Below, one piece after another: positions 32,576 through 41,098 of a stretch of 64,000 nucleotides of DNA. The stretch spans positions 34,278 through 98,277 of the forward strand of contig NZ_WCHR01000019.1 in assembly GCF_008973825.1 (NCBI RefSeq), read 5' to 3'. The notes beneath the pieces were generated by a model. It was given only the letters and a program-made list of their open reading frames with translations. It did no database searches and was not told the DNA's origin. Each line of letters opens with the position of its first letter. The stretch's first letter is position 1. Both the position numbers and the translations under genes were made by a program. This DNA comes from Gemmobacter serpentinus (GTDB taxonomy: Bacteria > Pseudomonadota > Alphaproteobacteria > Rhodobacterales > Rhodobacteraceae).

Positions 32576-33337
32576 TCAGTGTCCAATGCCCATCGGCTTG
32601 AAGATCATCCAGACCGCCATGCCGATCATCATGAGGTTCTCGGTGAGCGACACGAAGCCGAGCGGCACGTTGCTGTCGCCACCGACGCAGGCGCATTTCA
32701 GCTCGCGCCTGTCGATATAGACCGCCTTGAACACCGAGACCGCGCCGATGCCGCCGATGAACAGCGCGACGGGGATCGACACCCACATCAGGGCACCGGA
32801 GATCATCAGGACGCCGGCGAGCGCCTCCGCGAAGGGATAGATGTAGGCATATCGGACCCATCGCTGCGCCAGAAGGTCGTAGTTCAGGAACATGGTCGCG
32901 AAGCCTTCCACGTCCTTCAGTTTCTGAAGGGCAAGAAGGCACATCGCGATGGCGATGAGCCATTCGGCGGCTTGGACCGTCGCGAGGTTCCCGAACGCCG
33001 CCCAACTCGCGGCCAAAGCCATTAGGGCAGCCATCGCGAACAGCGCGATCACCGGCTTGTAGGTAACGGCATCCTTGTCCTCGACCTTGCCGCCGAAGAA
33101 CCGGACGAGATCATCGTAACCGCCGATCCGCTTGCCGCCTATGAAGGTCTGCGGCGTCGATTGAACATCATGCTTTGCCTTGAAGGCGTCCGTCTCCGCG
33201 CGGGTCGTCAGATGGTGATCGTCGACCTCGTAGCCTTCCCGCTTGAGCAGATCGAGCGCTTTCAACCCGTAGGGGCAGGTATGGTTTTCCATCACCATTC
33301 TATGAAGTTCGGCGCGTTTGGCTGCATGGGTCGCCAT
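32576..33337 (-). CDS. Glutaredoxin-MauE/DoxX fusion protein
   Basis: A 253-residue fusion. Residues 10-85 form a glutaredoxin-like domain with one active-site cysteine in NHTCPYGLKAL and the cis-proline region STPQTFIGGKRIGGYDDL. From about residue 95 four membrane helices follow, forming a MauE/DoxX-type domain, with a late ECRLK-like segment DRRELKCACVGGDSNVPLGFVSLTEN whose two cysteines (CAC) may be redox-active. The fusion suggests transfer of thiol electrons across the inner membrane, perhaps to repair periplasmic disulfides or to handle copper. It lies between csoR and the DUF305 gene, on the same strand. Confidence 0.8.
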   Translation of the reverse strand: MATHAAKRAELHRMVMENHTCPYGLKALDLLKREGYEVDDHHLTTRAETDAFKAKHDVQSTPQTFIGGKRIGGYDDLVRFFGGKVEDKDAVTYKPVIALFAMAALMALAASWAAFGNLATVQAAEWLIAIAMCLLALQKLKDVEGFATMFLNYDLLAQRWVRYAYIYPFAEALAGVLMISGALMWVSIPVALFIGGIGAVSVFKAVYIDRRELKCACVGGDSNVPLGFVSLTENLMMIGMAVWMIFKPMGIGH

Positions 33338-33354
33338 AGTCTGATCCCTTCGAT

Positions 33355-33630
33355 CTAAAGTTTCGCTTTCGCGAACACCTCCACCAGTTCATTGAACTTG
33401 GCGCGCTGAAGGTCTGCATCGCCCGATGCGATCGCCTCCTCGACGCAGCAGGCGGCATGCGATCGCAACACCTGGTTCTCCACCTTGGAGAGCGCGGCTT
33501 TAACCGCGTGGATCTGGTTGAGAATGTCGATGCAGTATCGCTCGTCCTCGACCATCTGGCCGACACCGCGAACCTGCCCGGCGATCCGGTTGAGCGACGC
33601 GATGATCTGCTTGGAATTTTTGTTGCACAT
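33355..33630 (-). CDS. csoR: CsoR-family copper-sensing repressor
   Basis: Start at ATG 33,630 gives 91 residues; the frame stays open upstream, but that stretch is non-coding on inspection. The fold is the all-helical CsoR/RcnR type: IIASLNRIAGQVRGVGQMVEDERYCIDILNQIHAVKAAL followed by HAACCVEEAI. The cysteine in RYC, the histidine in SHAACC and the following cysteine form the copper site of CsoR (Cys-His-Cys). The gene is divergent from the MFS exporter at 33,747, and a G/C-tract dyad lies between them. It probably represses both directions until Cu(I) binds. Confidence 0.85.
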   Translation of the reverse strand: MCNKNSKQIIASLNRIAGQVRGVGQMVEDERYCIDILNQIHAVKAALSKVENQVLRSHAACCVEEAIASGDADLQRAKFNELVEVFAKAKL

Positions 33631-33635
33631 CCAGC

Positions 33636-33663
33636 TACCCCTACCCGGTATGGGTATATATAC
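33636..33663. promoter_or_regulatory. CsoR-type operator
   Basis: TACCC (33,642) and GGGTA (33,652) form a dyad around GGTAT, with a second TACCC at 33,636 and a GTATATATAC palindrome following. CsoR sites are G-tract dyads of this form. It lies 6 bp upstream of the csoR start and about 85 bp before the MFS start. Confidence 0.6.
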
Positions 33664-33746
33664 GTTAGAGCAAAAGTTTGGTTCCCGCAAAACCCAAGAG
33701 TTTTGCCGGCATGTCAACGTCGAAGCAAATAATCGTGGGAGGTCCA

Positions 33747-34931
33747 ATGGACGATACGGTAACTGTCCGGCGCAACATCACCGTCCTTACTGCCGCGCAG
33801 GCGCTCGGAGGATCGAGCGCGCCGATCGTCATGTCGCTCGGCGGCCTGGTCGGCCAGCAGCTTGCCGACAACCCCGCATGGGTGACGCTGCCGGTCAGTC
33901 TCTTCGGTCTCGGCCTCGCAATCGGCACGCTGCCCGCCGCCTTCGTCATGCGCGCCTGGGGGCGCCGTGGCGGTTATCTGTTCGGCGCGTTGTTCGGCCT
34001 CGCAGCGGGACTCATCGCGGCGTTTGGCATCTTCGTATCGTCGTTCCTACTGTTCTGCGTCGGCTGCTTTACCGCCGGTCTCTACGGTTCCTACGTCCAA
34101 AGCTATCGCTTCGCTGCCGCCGATGCTGCCGAAGGCGCTTTGAAGGCACGAGCAATCTCCTGGGTGATGGTCGGTGGGCTGATCGCGGCTGTAATCGGTC
34201 CGCAGCTCGTCATCTGGACACGCGATTCCTTCCCCGGCACCCCCTATGTCGGCAGCTTCCTCAGCCAGGCGGCGCTTCCGTTGTTGTCGATCCCGATTCT
34301 GTTGATGCTGCGCACGCCGCAATCCGCTTCGCAATCCGCGTCGGAAAGCTCCGGCCGTTCCCTGATCCAGATCCTGATGATGCCCCGCTACATGCTTGCC
34401 GTCGCGGCCGGCGTCGTCTCCTACGGCCTCATGGCTTTCGTCATGACGGCCGCACCGATCGCGATGGTCAATACCGGCCATTCGGTCGACAGCGCAGCAC
34501 TCGGAATCCAGTGGCATCTACTGGCGATGTTCGCGCCGAGCTTCGTCACCGGCCGCCTCATGACACGCTTCGGCAAGGAGCGTGTGACGGCGGCGGGGAT
34601 GCTGCTCATCGCCGTCTCGGCCATCGTCGCGCTGGCCGGGCTTGAGCTAATCAATTTCTGGGGGTCTCTGGCCATCATGGGCATCGGCTGGAATTTCAGC
34701 TTCATCGGAGCGACGGCGATGGTCACAGACTGCCATACGCCGGGCGAGCGCGCCAAGGCGCAGGGCGCAAACGACTTCATGGTCTTCGGCACGACCGCCG
34801 CCGTCTCGTTTCTGGCAGGCAGCGTCCTGCACAACTCGGGCTGGGCGGCAATCAACTGGCTATTGTTTCCGCCGGTCGCCTTGATCCTCGTGCCGTTGCT
34901 CTGGCAAGCGGCACGCAAACCGCAAGCCTGA
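33747..34931 (+). CDS. Major facilitator superfamily transporter
   Basis: Start at ATG 33,747, preceded by GGGAGG. The 394-residue protein has about twelve membrane helices in two halves (RNITVLTAAQALGGSSAPIVMSLGGLVG at the start, a hydrophilic loop near LRTPQSASQSASESSG, then PRYMLAVAAGVVSYGLMAFVM). The motif A-like AFVMRAWGRRGGYLFG follows helix 2. Substrate unknown; its divergent pairing with csoR and a shared operator suggests copper-induced export, perhaps of a copper complex. Followed by a strong hairpin. Confidence 0.82.
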   Translation: MDDTVTVRRNITVLTAAQALGGSSAPIVMSLGGLVGQQLADNPAWVTLPVSLFGLGLAIGTLPAAFVMRAWGRRGGYLFGALFGLAAGLIAAFGIFVSSFLLFCVGCFTAGLYGSYVQSYRFAAADAAEGALKARAISWVMVGGLIAAVIGPQLVIWTRDSFPGTPYVGSFLSQAALPLLSIPILLMLRTPQSASQSASESSGRSLIQILMMPRYMLAVAAGVVSYGLMAFVMTAAPIAMVNTGHSVDSAALGIQWHLLAMFAPSFVTGRLMTRFGKERVTAAGMLLIAVSAIVALAGLELINFWGSLAIMGIGWNFSFIGATAMVTDCHTPGERAKAQGANDFMVFGTTAAVSFLAGSVLHNSGWAAINWLLFPPVALILVPLLWQAARKPQA

Positions 34932-34939
34932 AACGCAAT

Positions 34940-34962
34940 GTCCCCGCCATTTTGGCGGGGAC
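34940..34962. terminator. Terminator between MFS gene and cueR
   Basis: GTCCCCGCC and GGCGGGGAC form a perfect 9-bp stem around ATTTT, 9 bp after the MFS stop and between two convergent genes. There is no T tract, but the stem is strong enough to act in either direction. Confidence 0.75.
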
Positions 34963-35021
34963 GCACCGGGTCAGGTCCTCGCTCTGCGCCCTCGCAGCCG
35001 AAAGGCTGCTTGGGCATGCGG

Positions 35022-35471
35022 TTATTGCAGCGAGCGATTGACCGCGCCGGACCGAGGCCGGATCGAAAGATCTTCATCGTCCTGATCGGTCTCAAGGCGC
35101 TGTAGGATCGGGCAATGCGGCCGATGATCCCCTTGGCAGGCGTTCACCAGCATGGTGAGCGTGTGGGCCATGTCCTGCATATCCGCGATCTTCCTCTCCA
35201 GCGCGTCGATATGGCCCTGCGCCAAGCGCTTCACTTCTGCGCTCTGTCGCGTCTCGTCGCGCCAGAGGTTGAGCAGGTCGCCGATCTCGGCCACCGAAAA
35301 ACCGAGGTCGCGCGCGCGGCGGATGAAGCGCAGCATGTGGACATCGGTAGCCGAATAATCGCGGTAGCCGGAGTCCTTCCGATCAGCAGCCGGGATGAGA
35401 CCTGTCTGCTCGTAGTAGCGGATCATCTTGGCCGAAACGCCCGATGCCTTTGCTGCCTGTCCGATGTTCAT
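35022..35471 (-). CDS. cueR: CueR/HmrR copper-responsive MerR activator
   Basis: Start at ATG 35,471 (MNIGQAAKASGVSAKMIRYYEQTGLIP) gives 149 residues. The winged HTH (1-70) contains YYEQTGLI, followed by RRARDLGFSVAEIGDLL and a long dimerisation helix. The metal loop is ACQGDHRPHCPIL, with two cysteines spaced as in CueR, which binds Cu(I). The gene lies directly downstream of copA on the same strand and has its own palindrome in the gap. CueR-type dyads precede the two copZ genes and the larger copA, so it probably controls all three. Confidence 0.9.
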   Translation of the reverse strand: MNIGQAAKASGVSAKMIRYYEQTGLIPAADRKDSGYRDYSATDVHMLRFIRRARDLGFSVAEIGDLLNLWRDETRQSAEVKRLAQGHIDALERKIADMQDMAHTLTMLVNACQGDHRPHCPILQRLETDQDDEDLSIRPRSGAVNRSLQ

Positions 35472-35493
35472 GAACAATCTCCCATATGTAAGG

Positions 35494-35523
35494 ACAGCCG
35501 ACCCTAAATATAGGATCGGCTGT
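35494..35523. promoter_or_regulatory. 30-bp palindrome between copA and cueR
   Basis: ACAGCCGACCCTA and TAGGATCGGCTGT pair over 13 bp with one mismatch around AATA. It lies 9 bp beyond the copA stop and 22 bp upstream of the cueR start. It could end copA transcription or be an operator at the cueR promoter; the TATATT read on the minus strand inside it resembles a -10 box. Confidence 0.5.
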
Positions 35524-35532
35524 CTGGTTTCA

Positions 35533-38262
35533 TCAGCCCTGGACCTTGAAGGTCTTGAGCCGGAGCGCATTGCCGAGGACGAAGACGCTCGACAGGGCCA
35601 TGGCGCCGGCGGCAAAGACCGGCGACAAGAGGATGCCGTAGGCCGGATAGAGCGCACCCGCGGCGACCGGGATCAGGGCCGTGTTGTAGGCGAAGGCCCA
35701 GAACAGGTTCTGCCGGATATTGCCGATCGTCGCCTTGGACAGCGCGATGGCGTTCGGCACCCCGGTCAGGCTGCCCGACATCAGCACCACGTCCGCCGCC
35801 TCGATGGCGATGTCCGTGCCCGTGCCGATGGCGAGACCCACATCCGCCTCGGCCAGCGCCGGAGCGTCGTTGATGCCGTCGCCGACGAAGGCGACCTTGC
35901 CATGCTCGGCCTTGAGCCGGCGGATCGAGTCGACCTTGCCGTCCGGCAGCACCTCCGCCACCACCTCGTCGATGCCCAGGCGAGCCGCGATGGCCTTGGC
36001 CGTGCGCTTGTTGTCGCCGGTGATCATCGCGACCTTCAGGCCGAGGTCGTGCAGCGCCTTGATCGCCGCCGGCGTCGTCTCCTTGATCGGGTCGGCCACG
36101 GCGATGATCGTCGCCAGCTTGCCGTCGATCGCCGCATAGAGCGGCGACTTGCCCTCGTTGCCCAGACGTTCGGCAACCTGGGCGAAGCCCGCCACGTCAT
36201 GGCCAAGCTCGACCATGTAGCGATCCGCGCCGATCTCGATGCGCTTGCCGTCGACCACGGCCTTCACGCCGAAGCCGGTCACCGACTCGAAGTCCGACAC
36301 GGCGGGCAGTGCAATGCCTTCCGCCTCGGCCGCATCCACGATGGCGCGGGCAATCGGGTGTTCCGACTTGGCTTCGACGGCTGCGACCAGGCCCAGCACC
36401 GTCGTCCGGTCGAAGCCGGCGGCCAGTTCGAGGTCGGTCAGCGCCGGCTTGCCTTCGGTCAGCGTGCCGGTCTTGTCGACGGCCACCACCTTGGCATCCT
36501 TCAGCAGTTGCAACGCTTCACCCTTGCGGAACAGCACGCCCAGCTCCGCGCCCCGGCCGGTGCCGACCATGATCGAGGTCGGCGTTGCCAGACCCATGGC
36601 GCAGGGGCAGGCGATGATCAGCACGGCGACGGCATTGACCAGCGCGAAGGTCAACGCAGGCGACGGGCCGAAATAGAGCCATGCAGCGAAGGTGAGGGCG
36701 GCGACGGCGAAGACCGCCGGCACGAAATACATCGTCACCTTGTCGACCAGCGCCTGGATCGGCAGCTTCGACCCTTGTGCTTCCTCGACCATGCGGATGA
36801 TCTGCGACAGCACCGTGTTGCCGCCGACCGCCGTGGCCCGGATCGCGAAGGCGCCCTTCTGGTTCACGGTTCCGGCCACGACCTCGCTGCCGCTCGTCTT
36901 GGACACCGGGATCGGTTCGCCGGTGATCATCGACTCGTCGACATAGCTTTCGCCCTCGATGACTTCACCATCGACCGGGATACGGTCGCCGGGGCGGACC
37001 TCCACGATGTCGCCGGACAGCACCGAATCGATCGGCAGATCGACCGTCTTGCCGTCGCGGCGGACACGCGCGGTCTTGGCCTGAAGTCCGACCAGCCGCT
37101 TGATCGCTTCCGAAGTGCGCCCCTTGGCGCGGGCCTCGAGCAACCGGCCGAGCAGGATCAGGGTGACGATAACCGCGGCGGCTTCATAATAGACGTTCAC
37201 CGTCCCAGCGGGCAGGAAGCCCGGCGCGAAGGTCGCCACCAGCGAATAGAGGTAGGCGGCCAGCGAGCCGACGGCGACCAGCGAGTTCATGTCGGGAGCC
37301 AGCCGCCAGAGCGCCGGGAGGCCCTTGTCGTAGAAGCGGATGCCGGGCACGAACAGCACCAGCGTCGTCAGCACGAACTGAAGATACCAACTGTTCTGCA
37401 TGCCGATGGTCGCGGCGATCATGTCGTGCGCGCCCGGAATGAGGTGCGACCCCATCTCCAGGATGAAGACCGGCGCGGTCAGAACCGCCGCGATGGTGAA
37501 ATCGCGGGTCAGCTCACGGCGTTCGGCTTCCTTCTTCTCGGCGCGGTCATCGACCTCGGCCTGGCCCGCCCCGGTCGCCGCCGCGATCACCTTGGCCTCG
37601 TAGCCCGCGTTCGCGATTGCCGCGACGATGGCCGCAGCATCGGCGGTTCCCTGGACGGTGGCCTTCTCGGTGGCGAGGTTGACGACGGCGTTGGTGACGC
37701 CCGGCACGGCCTTGAGCGCCTTTTCGACACGTCCCACGCAGGAGGCGCAGGTCATGCCCTCGATCGCGACCTCAAGCGAAGCCGCCGCCGGCGCGGTGAA
37801 ACTTGCCGAAACCGCGTAGCCTGCGTCCTCCACGGCCTTCACGACGACCGCTCGGTCCACCGGGCCGCTCGTCGTGATGCTGGCTTTCTCGGTAGCGAGG
37901 TTGACCACGGCATTGGCAACGCCGGGGATGGCCTTGAGGGCCTTTTCCACCCGCCCCACACAAGAAGCGCAGGTCATGCCTTCGATCGGCACTTCAAGGA
38001 GGGCAGCTTTCGGCGCACTGAAGCTGGCCGGCACTTCATAGCCAGCATTTTCGACCGCCTTGACGAGCGCTATGCGATCAACCGTGTCGTTCGTCGTGAT
38101 GCTGGCCTTCTCGGTCGCCAGATTGACGACCGCGTTGGCGACGCCGGGGACGGCCTTCAGGGCTCTCTCGACACGGCCGACGCAGGATGCGCAGGTCATG
38201 CCCTCGATAGGCAGGGAAATTGCTGCATTCATCTTGTCCGCAGCTCGAACAGGGGCATCCAT
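35533..38262 (-). CDS. copA: Copper P-type ATPase with three HMA domains
   Basis: A 909-residue Cu(I)-exporting P1B ATPase. Three HMA domains at the N-terminus carry GMTCASC at residues 21, 95 and 169, exactly 74 residues apart, and are nearly identical in sequence, showing recent tandem duplication or gene conversion. The core has TGEP (about 447), the membrane CPC at 552-554, DKTGT at 596-600, [10 protein letters not shown] and GDGINDAP. Unlike the ATPase at 29,589 it has no YHS domain, so the element carries two different copper pump types. The gene is divergent from copZ 2 with CueR-type dyads between them. Confidence 0.94.
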   Translation of the reverse strand: MDAPVRAADKMNAAISLPIEGMTCASCVGRVERALKAVPGVANAVVNLATEKASITTNDTVDRIALVKAVENAGYEVPASFSAPKAALLEVPIEGMTCASCVGRVEKALKAIPGVANAVVNLATEKASITTSGPVDRAVVVKAVEDAGYAVSASFTAPAAASLEVAIEGMTCASCVGRVEKALKAVPGVTNAVVNLATEKATVQGTADAAAIVAAIANAGYEAKVIAAATGAGQAEVDDRAEKKEAERRELTRDFTIAAVLTAPVFILEMGSHLIPGAHDMIAATIGMQNSWYLQFVLTTLVLFVPGIRFYDKGLPALWRLAPDMNSLVAVGSLAAYLYSLVATFAPGFLPAGTVNVYYEAAAVIVTLILLGRLLEARAKGRTSEAIKRLVGLQAKTARVRRDGKTVDLPIDSVLSGDIVEVRPGDRIPVDGEVIEGESYVDESMITGEPIPVSKTSGSEVVAGTVNQKGAFAIRATAVGGNTVLSQIIRMVEEAQGSKLPIQALVDKVTMYFVPAVFAVAALTFAAWLYFGPSPALTFALVNAVAVLIIACPCAMGLATPTSIMVGTGRGAELGVLFRKGEALQLLKDAKVVAVDKTGTLTEGKPALTDLELAAGFDRTTVLGLVAAVEAKSEHPIARAIVDAAEAEGIALPAVSDFESVTGFGVKAVVDGKRIEIGADRYMVELGHDVAGFAQVAERLGNEGKSPLYAAIDGKLATIIAVADPIKETTPAAIKALHDLGLKVAMITGDNKRTAKAIAARLGIDEVVAEVLPDGKVDSIRRLKAEHGKVAFVGDGINDAPALAEADVGLAIGTGTDIAIEAADVVLMSGSLTGVPNAIALSKATIGNIRQNLFWAFAYNTALIPVAAGALYPAYGILLSPVFAAGAMALSSVFVLGNALRLKTFKVQG

Positions 38263-38302
38263 TGCCGCCTCCTTTCTAAGTCAGAATTCGAGTTCGGACA
38301 CT

Positions 38303-38333
38303 GATATGCTCCTTCCAACGATGGGAAGGTCAA
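38303..38333 (-). promoter_or_regulatory. CueR-type promoter of copA
   Basis: On the minus strand TTGACC (38,333-38,328) is followed by the dyad CCTTCC-CATCGTT-GGAAGG (38,329-38,311) and a CATATC-like -10 about 19 bp after the -35. A perfect dyad in a long spacer is the MerR-activated design. Confidence 0.75.
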
Positions 38334-38359
38334 GGGTAAAAATTCCTTTTCGTTTCCTC

Positions 38360-38390
38360 TTGACCTTACCATCGTTGGAAACCCCAACTT
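38360..38390 (+). promoter_or_regulatory. CueR-type promoter of copZ 2
   Basis: TTGACC (38,360-38,365) is followed by CCTTACCATCGTTGGAAACC, almost the same as the copA operator read in the other direction. The two divergent promoters lie about 27 bp apart, so one activator can serve both. Confidence 0.65.
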
Positions 38391-38426
38391 GAGGACCATG
38401 AGAACCGAACCCAAAGGAGAAAGCTC

Positions 38427-38621
38427 ATGGAACTCAAGATCGAAGGCATGACCTGCGGCGGTTGCGCCAAGTCCGTCACCAAGGCGATCCAGTCGGTCGA
38501 TCCGACCGCCAAGATCGATACCAACCCCGCCCAGCGGATGGTCAAGGTCGAGACGACCGCAACCCCGGCAGCCCTTCGGCAGGTTCTCGAAGAGGCTGGC
38601 TATCCGGCGACCGTGAAGTGA
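38427..38621 (+). CDS. copZ: CopZ-like copper chaperone 2
   Basis: A 64-residue HMA domain: [25 protein letters not shown] carries the Cys-Gly-Gly-Cys metal motif, and the C-terminal [15 protein letters not shown] completes the beta-alpha-beta-beta-alpha-beta fold. Start supported by AAAGGAG at about 38,414. It is divergent from copA under a matching CueR-type promoter and would deliver Cu(I) to the ATPase HMA domains. Very similar to the chaperone at 27,651. Confidence 0.88.
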   Translation: MELKIEGMTCGGCAKSVTKAIQSVDPTAKIDTNPAQRMVKVETTATPAALRQVLEEAGYPATVK

Positions 38622-38635
38622 ACAGGAGCAAGATC

Positions 38636-39028
38636 ATGCACAAGCTGACCCCGATTTTCATTGGCGGCGCACTCGCCATCAGCGCCGGCCTCGCCATCGC
38701 ACAAAGCCAACTGAACACGGATACCACCATGCAAGGCCACGACATGCCGGGGCATTCGATGCCGGCCTCCGACAACCCATCCACGCAGGCTTACATCGAA
38801 GCCAATAACCGTATGCACGCCGACATGACAGTCGACTTCACCGGCGACGCCGACATCGACTTCATGCGCGGCATGATCCCGCACCACCAGGGCGCGATCG
38901 ACATGGCGCGGATCGTGCTGCAATACGGCACTGACCCCGAGGTCCGCAAACTCGCCGAGGAGGTGATCTCGGCCCAAGAAGGTGAGATCGCTATGATGCG
39001 GGAATGGCTCGCCGCGCGCGGCCAGTGA
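38636..39028 (+). CDS. Periplasmic DUF305 protein
   Basis: A 130-residue exported protein starting at ATG 38,636, 14 bp after copZ. The signal peptide ([23 protein letters not shown]) is cleaved near residue 22. A Met/His-rich stretch ([14 protein letters not shown]) follows, then the DUF305 domain with [21 protein letters not shown] and a final helix [15 protein letters not shown]. The [12 protein letters not shown] motif and methionines suggest periplasmic copper binding. Together with copZ it forms a CueR-controlled unit. Confidence 0.85.
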   Translation: MHKLTPIFIGGALAISAGLAIAQSQLNTDTTMQGHDMPGHSMPASDNPSTQAYIEANNRMHADMTVDFTGDADIDFMRGMIPHHQGAIDMARIVLQYGTDPEVRKLAEEVISAQEGEIAMMREWLAARGQ

Positions 39029-39042
39029 TTTTGATATGTAGG

Positions 39043-39082
39043 AACCGCCGCGGTGCGTCAGCAATGATGCGCGGCGGCGGTT
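39043..39082 (+). terminator. Hairpin after DUF305 gene
   Basis: AACCGCCGC and GCGGCGGTT form a perfect 9-bp stem with a 22-nt loop, 14 bp after the stop. No T run follows, so termination is uncertain. Confidence 0.45.
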
Positions 39083-39148
39083 GCGACATATAAGATTCAT
39101 CCAGCCAAGGATGCGCGGAATGTTGTCTGACAAGGAGTTTTGACGCCG

Positions 39149-39538
39149 ATGCGTCGTCTGTTCATCGCAGTGCTGATGATCTTCTCCTTCGTCACGGTGG
39201 CGTTGGCTGTGCCGGCGCACGGCGCCCGCATGGCCACCGTCTCCCAAACGATCGCCTCAAAACACGAAGCGCCGCATCGCACCGCATACTCCTCTCCCGA
39301 GGCATGTCAGGAAGATCGAATCTGTTCCGGAAGCGATGGCTTCTGCTACTTCGTATGCTCTGGCATGGGCTCTTGGTTCGTGTCTGACCAGCCCGGAAAT
39401 GCGATTCAGCCTACCTCGGCGCGTTGGGCACTACCGGAGACGACGAACCTCGCCGGTCTCAGCCCCGAACGGAATGAACGCCCTCCCAATCCCAGTCTCG
39501 CTGAAAACCAGTGGCTGCATAAGCGCACGCCGATCTGA
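39149..39538 (+). CDS. Small secreted cysteine-containing protein
   Basis: ATG 39,149 follows AAGGAG at about 39,132. The 129-residue precursor has a clear signal peptide (MRRLFIAVLMIFSFVTVALAVPAHG). The mature part holds four cysteines in ACQEDRICSGSDGFCYFVCSGMG, a spacing consistent with two disulfides or a metal site, and an unstructured Pro/Asn-rich tail. I do not recognise a family. Its place 36 bp upstream of a multicopper oxidase suggests a periplasmic copper role, such as a CopL-like factor; that is inference. Confidence 0.65.
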   Translation: MRRLFIAVLMIFSFVTVALAVPAHGARMATVSQTIASKHEAPHRTAYSSPEACQEDRICSGSDGFCYFVCSGMGSWFVSDQPGNAIQPTSARWALPETTNLAGLSPERNERPPNPSLAENQWLHKRTPI

Positions 39539-39574
39539 ACTCAGAGGGAGCATAGTTCTCCCAGGAGACCGAAA

Positions 39575-41026
39575 ATGACACTTATTTCACGACGCGGCTT
39601 TCTTGCCGCAAGCGCTGCCACGTTGTCCACAGCAGCTCTACCGCGCTTTGCCATGGCGCAAAACGCCATATCGCTCAGCGCCGCGACACGGGTGCTGGAC
39701 GTCAATGGACGCGCCGCCACAGTCTTCGGCTTGGAAGGCCCGAGTGGACAGGGATTGGTTCTCAATCCAGGCCAACGCTTTCGCGCCAGTCTTACCAATC
39801 GCCTGGATGTTCCGACCCTCATCCATTGGCATGGCCAGATCCCGCCCAACGAGCAGGATGGCGTCCCGGATCTGCCACAGCCGATGCTGCAACCCGACGA
39901 AACGCGCTCCTATGACTACGAGCCGCTCCCCGGCACATACTGGATGCACGCGCACATCCCGCTCCAGGAGATGAACCTGCTCGCCGCGCCGCTGATCGTG
40001 CGCAGCGCCGAAGACGTGGCGGCCGACCGCCAGGAAGTCGTGATGTTTCTCCATGACTTCTCGTTCAAGGCGCCCGAAGAGGTCATGCAGGAGATCACCG
40101 GCGGGCACGGCGGCGGCCACGATATGAGCGCCATGGGAGGCCACGCCGCCCCCGGCGCCTCGATGGACCATTCAGGCATGCAGATGGATATGTCCTCGAT
40201 GCAGGGCATGGCCATGGATCTGAATGACTACAATTGGGACGCCTACCTGACCAACGACCGCACCTTGTCCGACCCGGAGATCATCATGGTCGAGAAGGGC
40301 GGACGGGTAAAGCTGCGGGTGATCAACGGCGCCTCGGCCACTGTTTTCTGGATCGATACGGGTGGGCTGTCTGCGAGACTCGTGGCAGTCGACGGCCATG
40401 CCATCGCGGGCCTCGAAGGCAGTCGTTTCGGTATCGCCATGGGCCAACGCCTCGATCTGGATCTGGAGCTTGCCGGTGAAGGGGCGTGGCCCGTGCTTGC
40501 GTCGCGCGAGGGGTCGAAGGAGCGCACGGGGTTGATCCTCGCCACGCCCGGCGCGACCATTGAGAAGATCCCGGCGCTTGGCGAAGCGGATGCGCCTGCG
40601 TTCGACATCGACCTGTCGCAAGAGCTGAAGCTGCGCGCCTCGGACGGCCTTCCCTCGCGTGCGCCACAGCGCAGCCACATGGTTATGCTGGGCGGCTCGA
40701 TGCAGCCCTATGTCTGGACCATCGACGGCAAGGTCTGGGGAGATCACAAGCCCCTCCTTGCAAAGACGGGCGAGCGGGTCGAGATCATGTTTCACAATAT
40801 GTCGATGATGGGGCATCCGATGCATCTGCACGGCCATGTCTTCCAGGTCGTGGACATCAACGGCAAGCGCTTCGATGGGGCACGGCGCGACACCGTTTAT
40901 GTTCCTCCGATGGCCATGGTGACCGTCGCGCTCGACGCCGGAGAGGCGGCGCGCTGGATGCTGCACTGCCATCATATGCCGCATCTCCAGACCGGCATGA
41001 TGACCGAGCTCAGCATATCCGCCTGA
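39575..41026 (+). CDS. Periplasmic multicopper oxidase (PcoA/CopA-like)
   Basis: A 483-residue oxidase with a twin-arginine signal (SRRGFLAASAATLSTAALPRFAMA). Copper ligands are visible: HWHG (84-87) and HAH (125-127) in domain 1, and HPMHLHGHVF with the C-terminal HCHHMPHLQTGM for the type 1 and type 2/3 sites in domain 3. A Met/His-rich insert (HDMSAMGGH, MDHSGMQMDMSSMQGMAMD, about 175-215) resembles the methionine-rich regions of PcoA and CueO. It would oxidise Cu(I) to less toxic Cu(II) in the periplasm after Tat export. It is shorter than typical PcoA (about 600). Confidence 0.9.
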   Translation: MTLISRRGFLAASAATLSTAALPRFAMAQNAISLSAATRVLDVNGRAATVFGLEGPSGQGLVLNPGQRFRASLTNRLDVPTLIHWHGQIPPNEQDGVPDLPQPMLQPDETRSYDYEPLPGTYWMHAHIPLQEMNLLAAPLIVRSAEDVAADRQEVVMFLHDFSFKAPEEVMQEITGGHGGGHDMSAMGGHAAPGASMDHSGMQMDMSSMQGMAMDLNDYNWDAYLTNDRTLSDPEIIMVEKGGRVKLRVINGASATVFWIDTGGLSARLVAVDGHAIAGLEGSRFGIAMGQRLDLDLELAGEGAWPVLASREGSKERTGLILATPGATIEKIPALGEADAPAFDIDLSQELKLRASDGLPSRAPQRSHMVMLGGSMQPYVWTIDGKVWGDHKPLLAKTGERVEIMFHNMSMMGHPMHLHGHVFQVVDINGKRFDGARRDTVYVPPMAMVTVALDAGEAARWMLHCHHMPHLQTGMMTELSISA

Positions 41027-41039
41027 AATGAATGAAAAA

Positions 41040-41071
41040 AGCCTGCGCCGCGATTCCTCGCAGCGCAGGCT
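41040..41071. terminator. Bidirectional terminator
   Basis: AGCCTGCGC-c-GCGA-TTCC-TCGC-a-GCGCAGGCT is a long near-perfect stem with a 4-nt loop between the oxidase gene and the convergent reductase gene. The A-run on its left gives a T-run for leftward transcripts. Confidence 0.85.
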
Positions 41072-41098
41072 CTCGCCTGATTTCATTGAACGAGGCGA

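Noticed and set aside
35428..38304. A 958-codon open frame on the plus strand opposite copA
   Set aside because: It is antisense to a complete P-type ATPase with all motifs; its Arg/His/Asp/Gly-rich translation is typical of a shadow frame in high-GC DNA.
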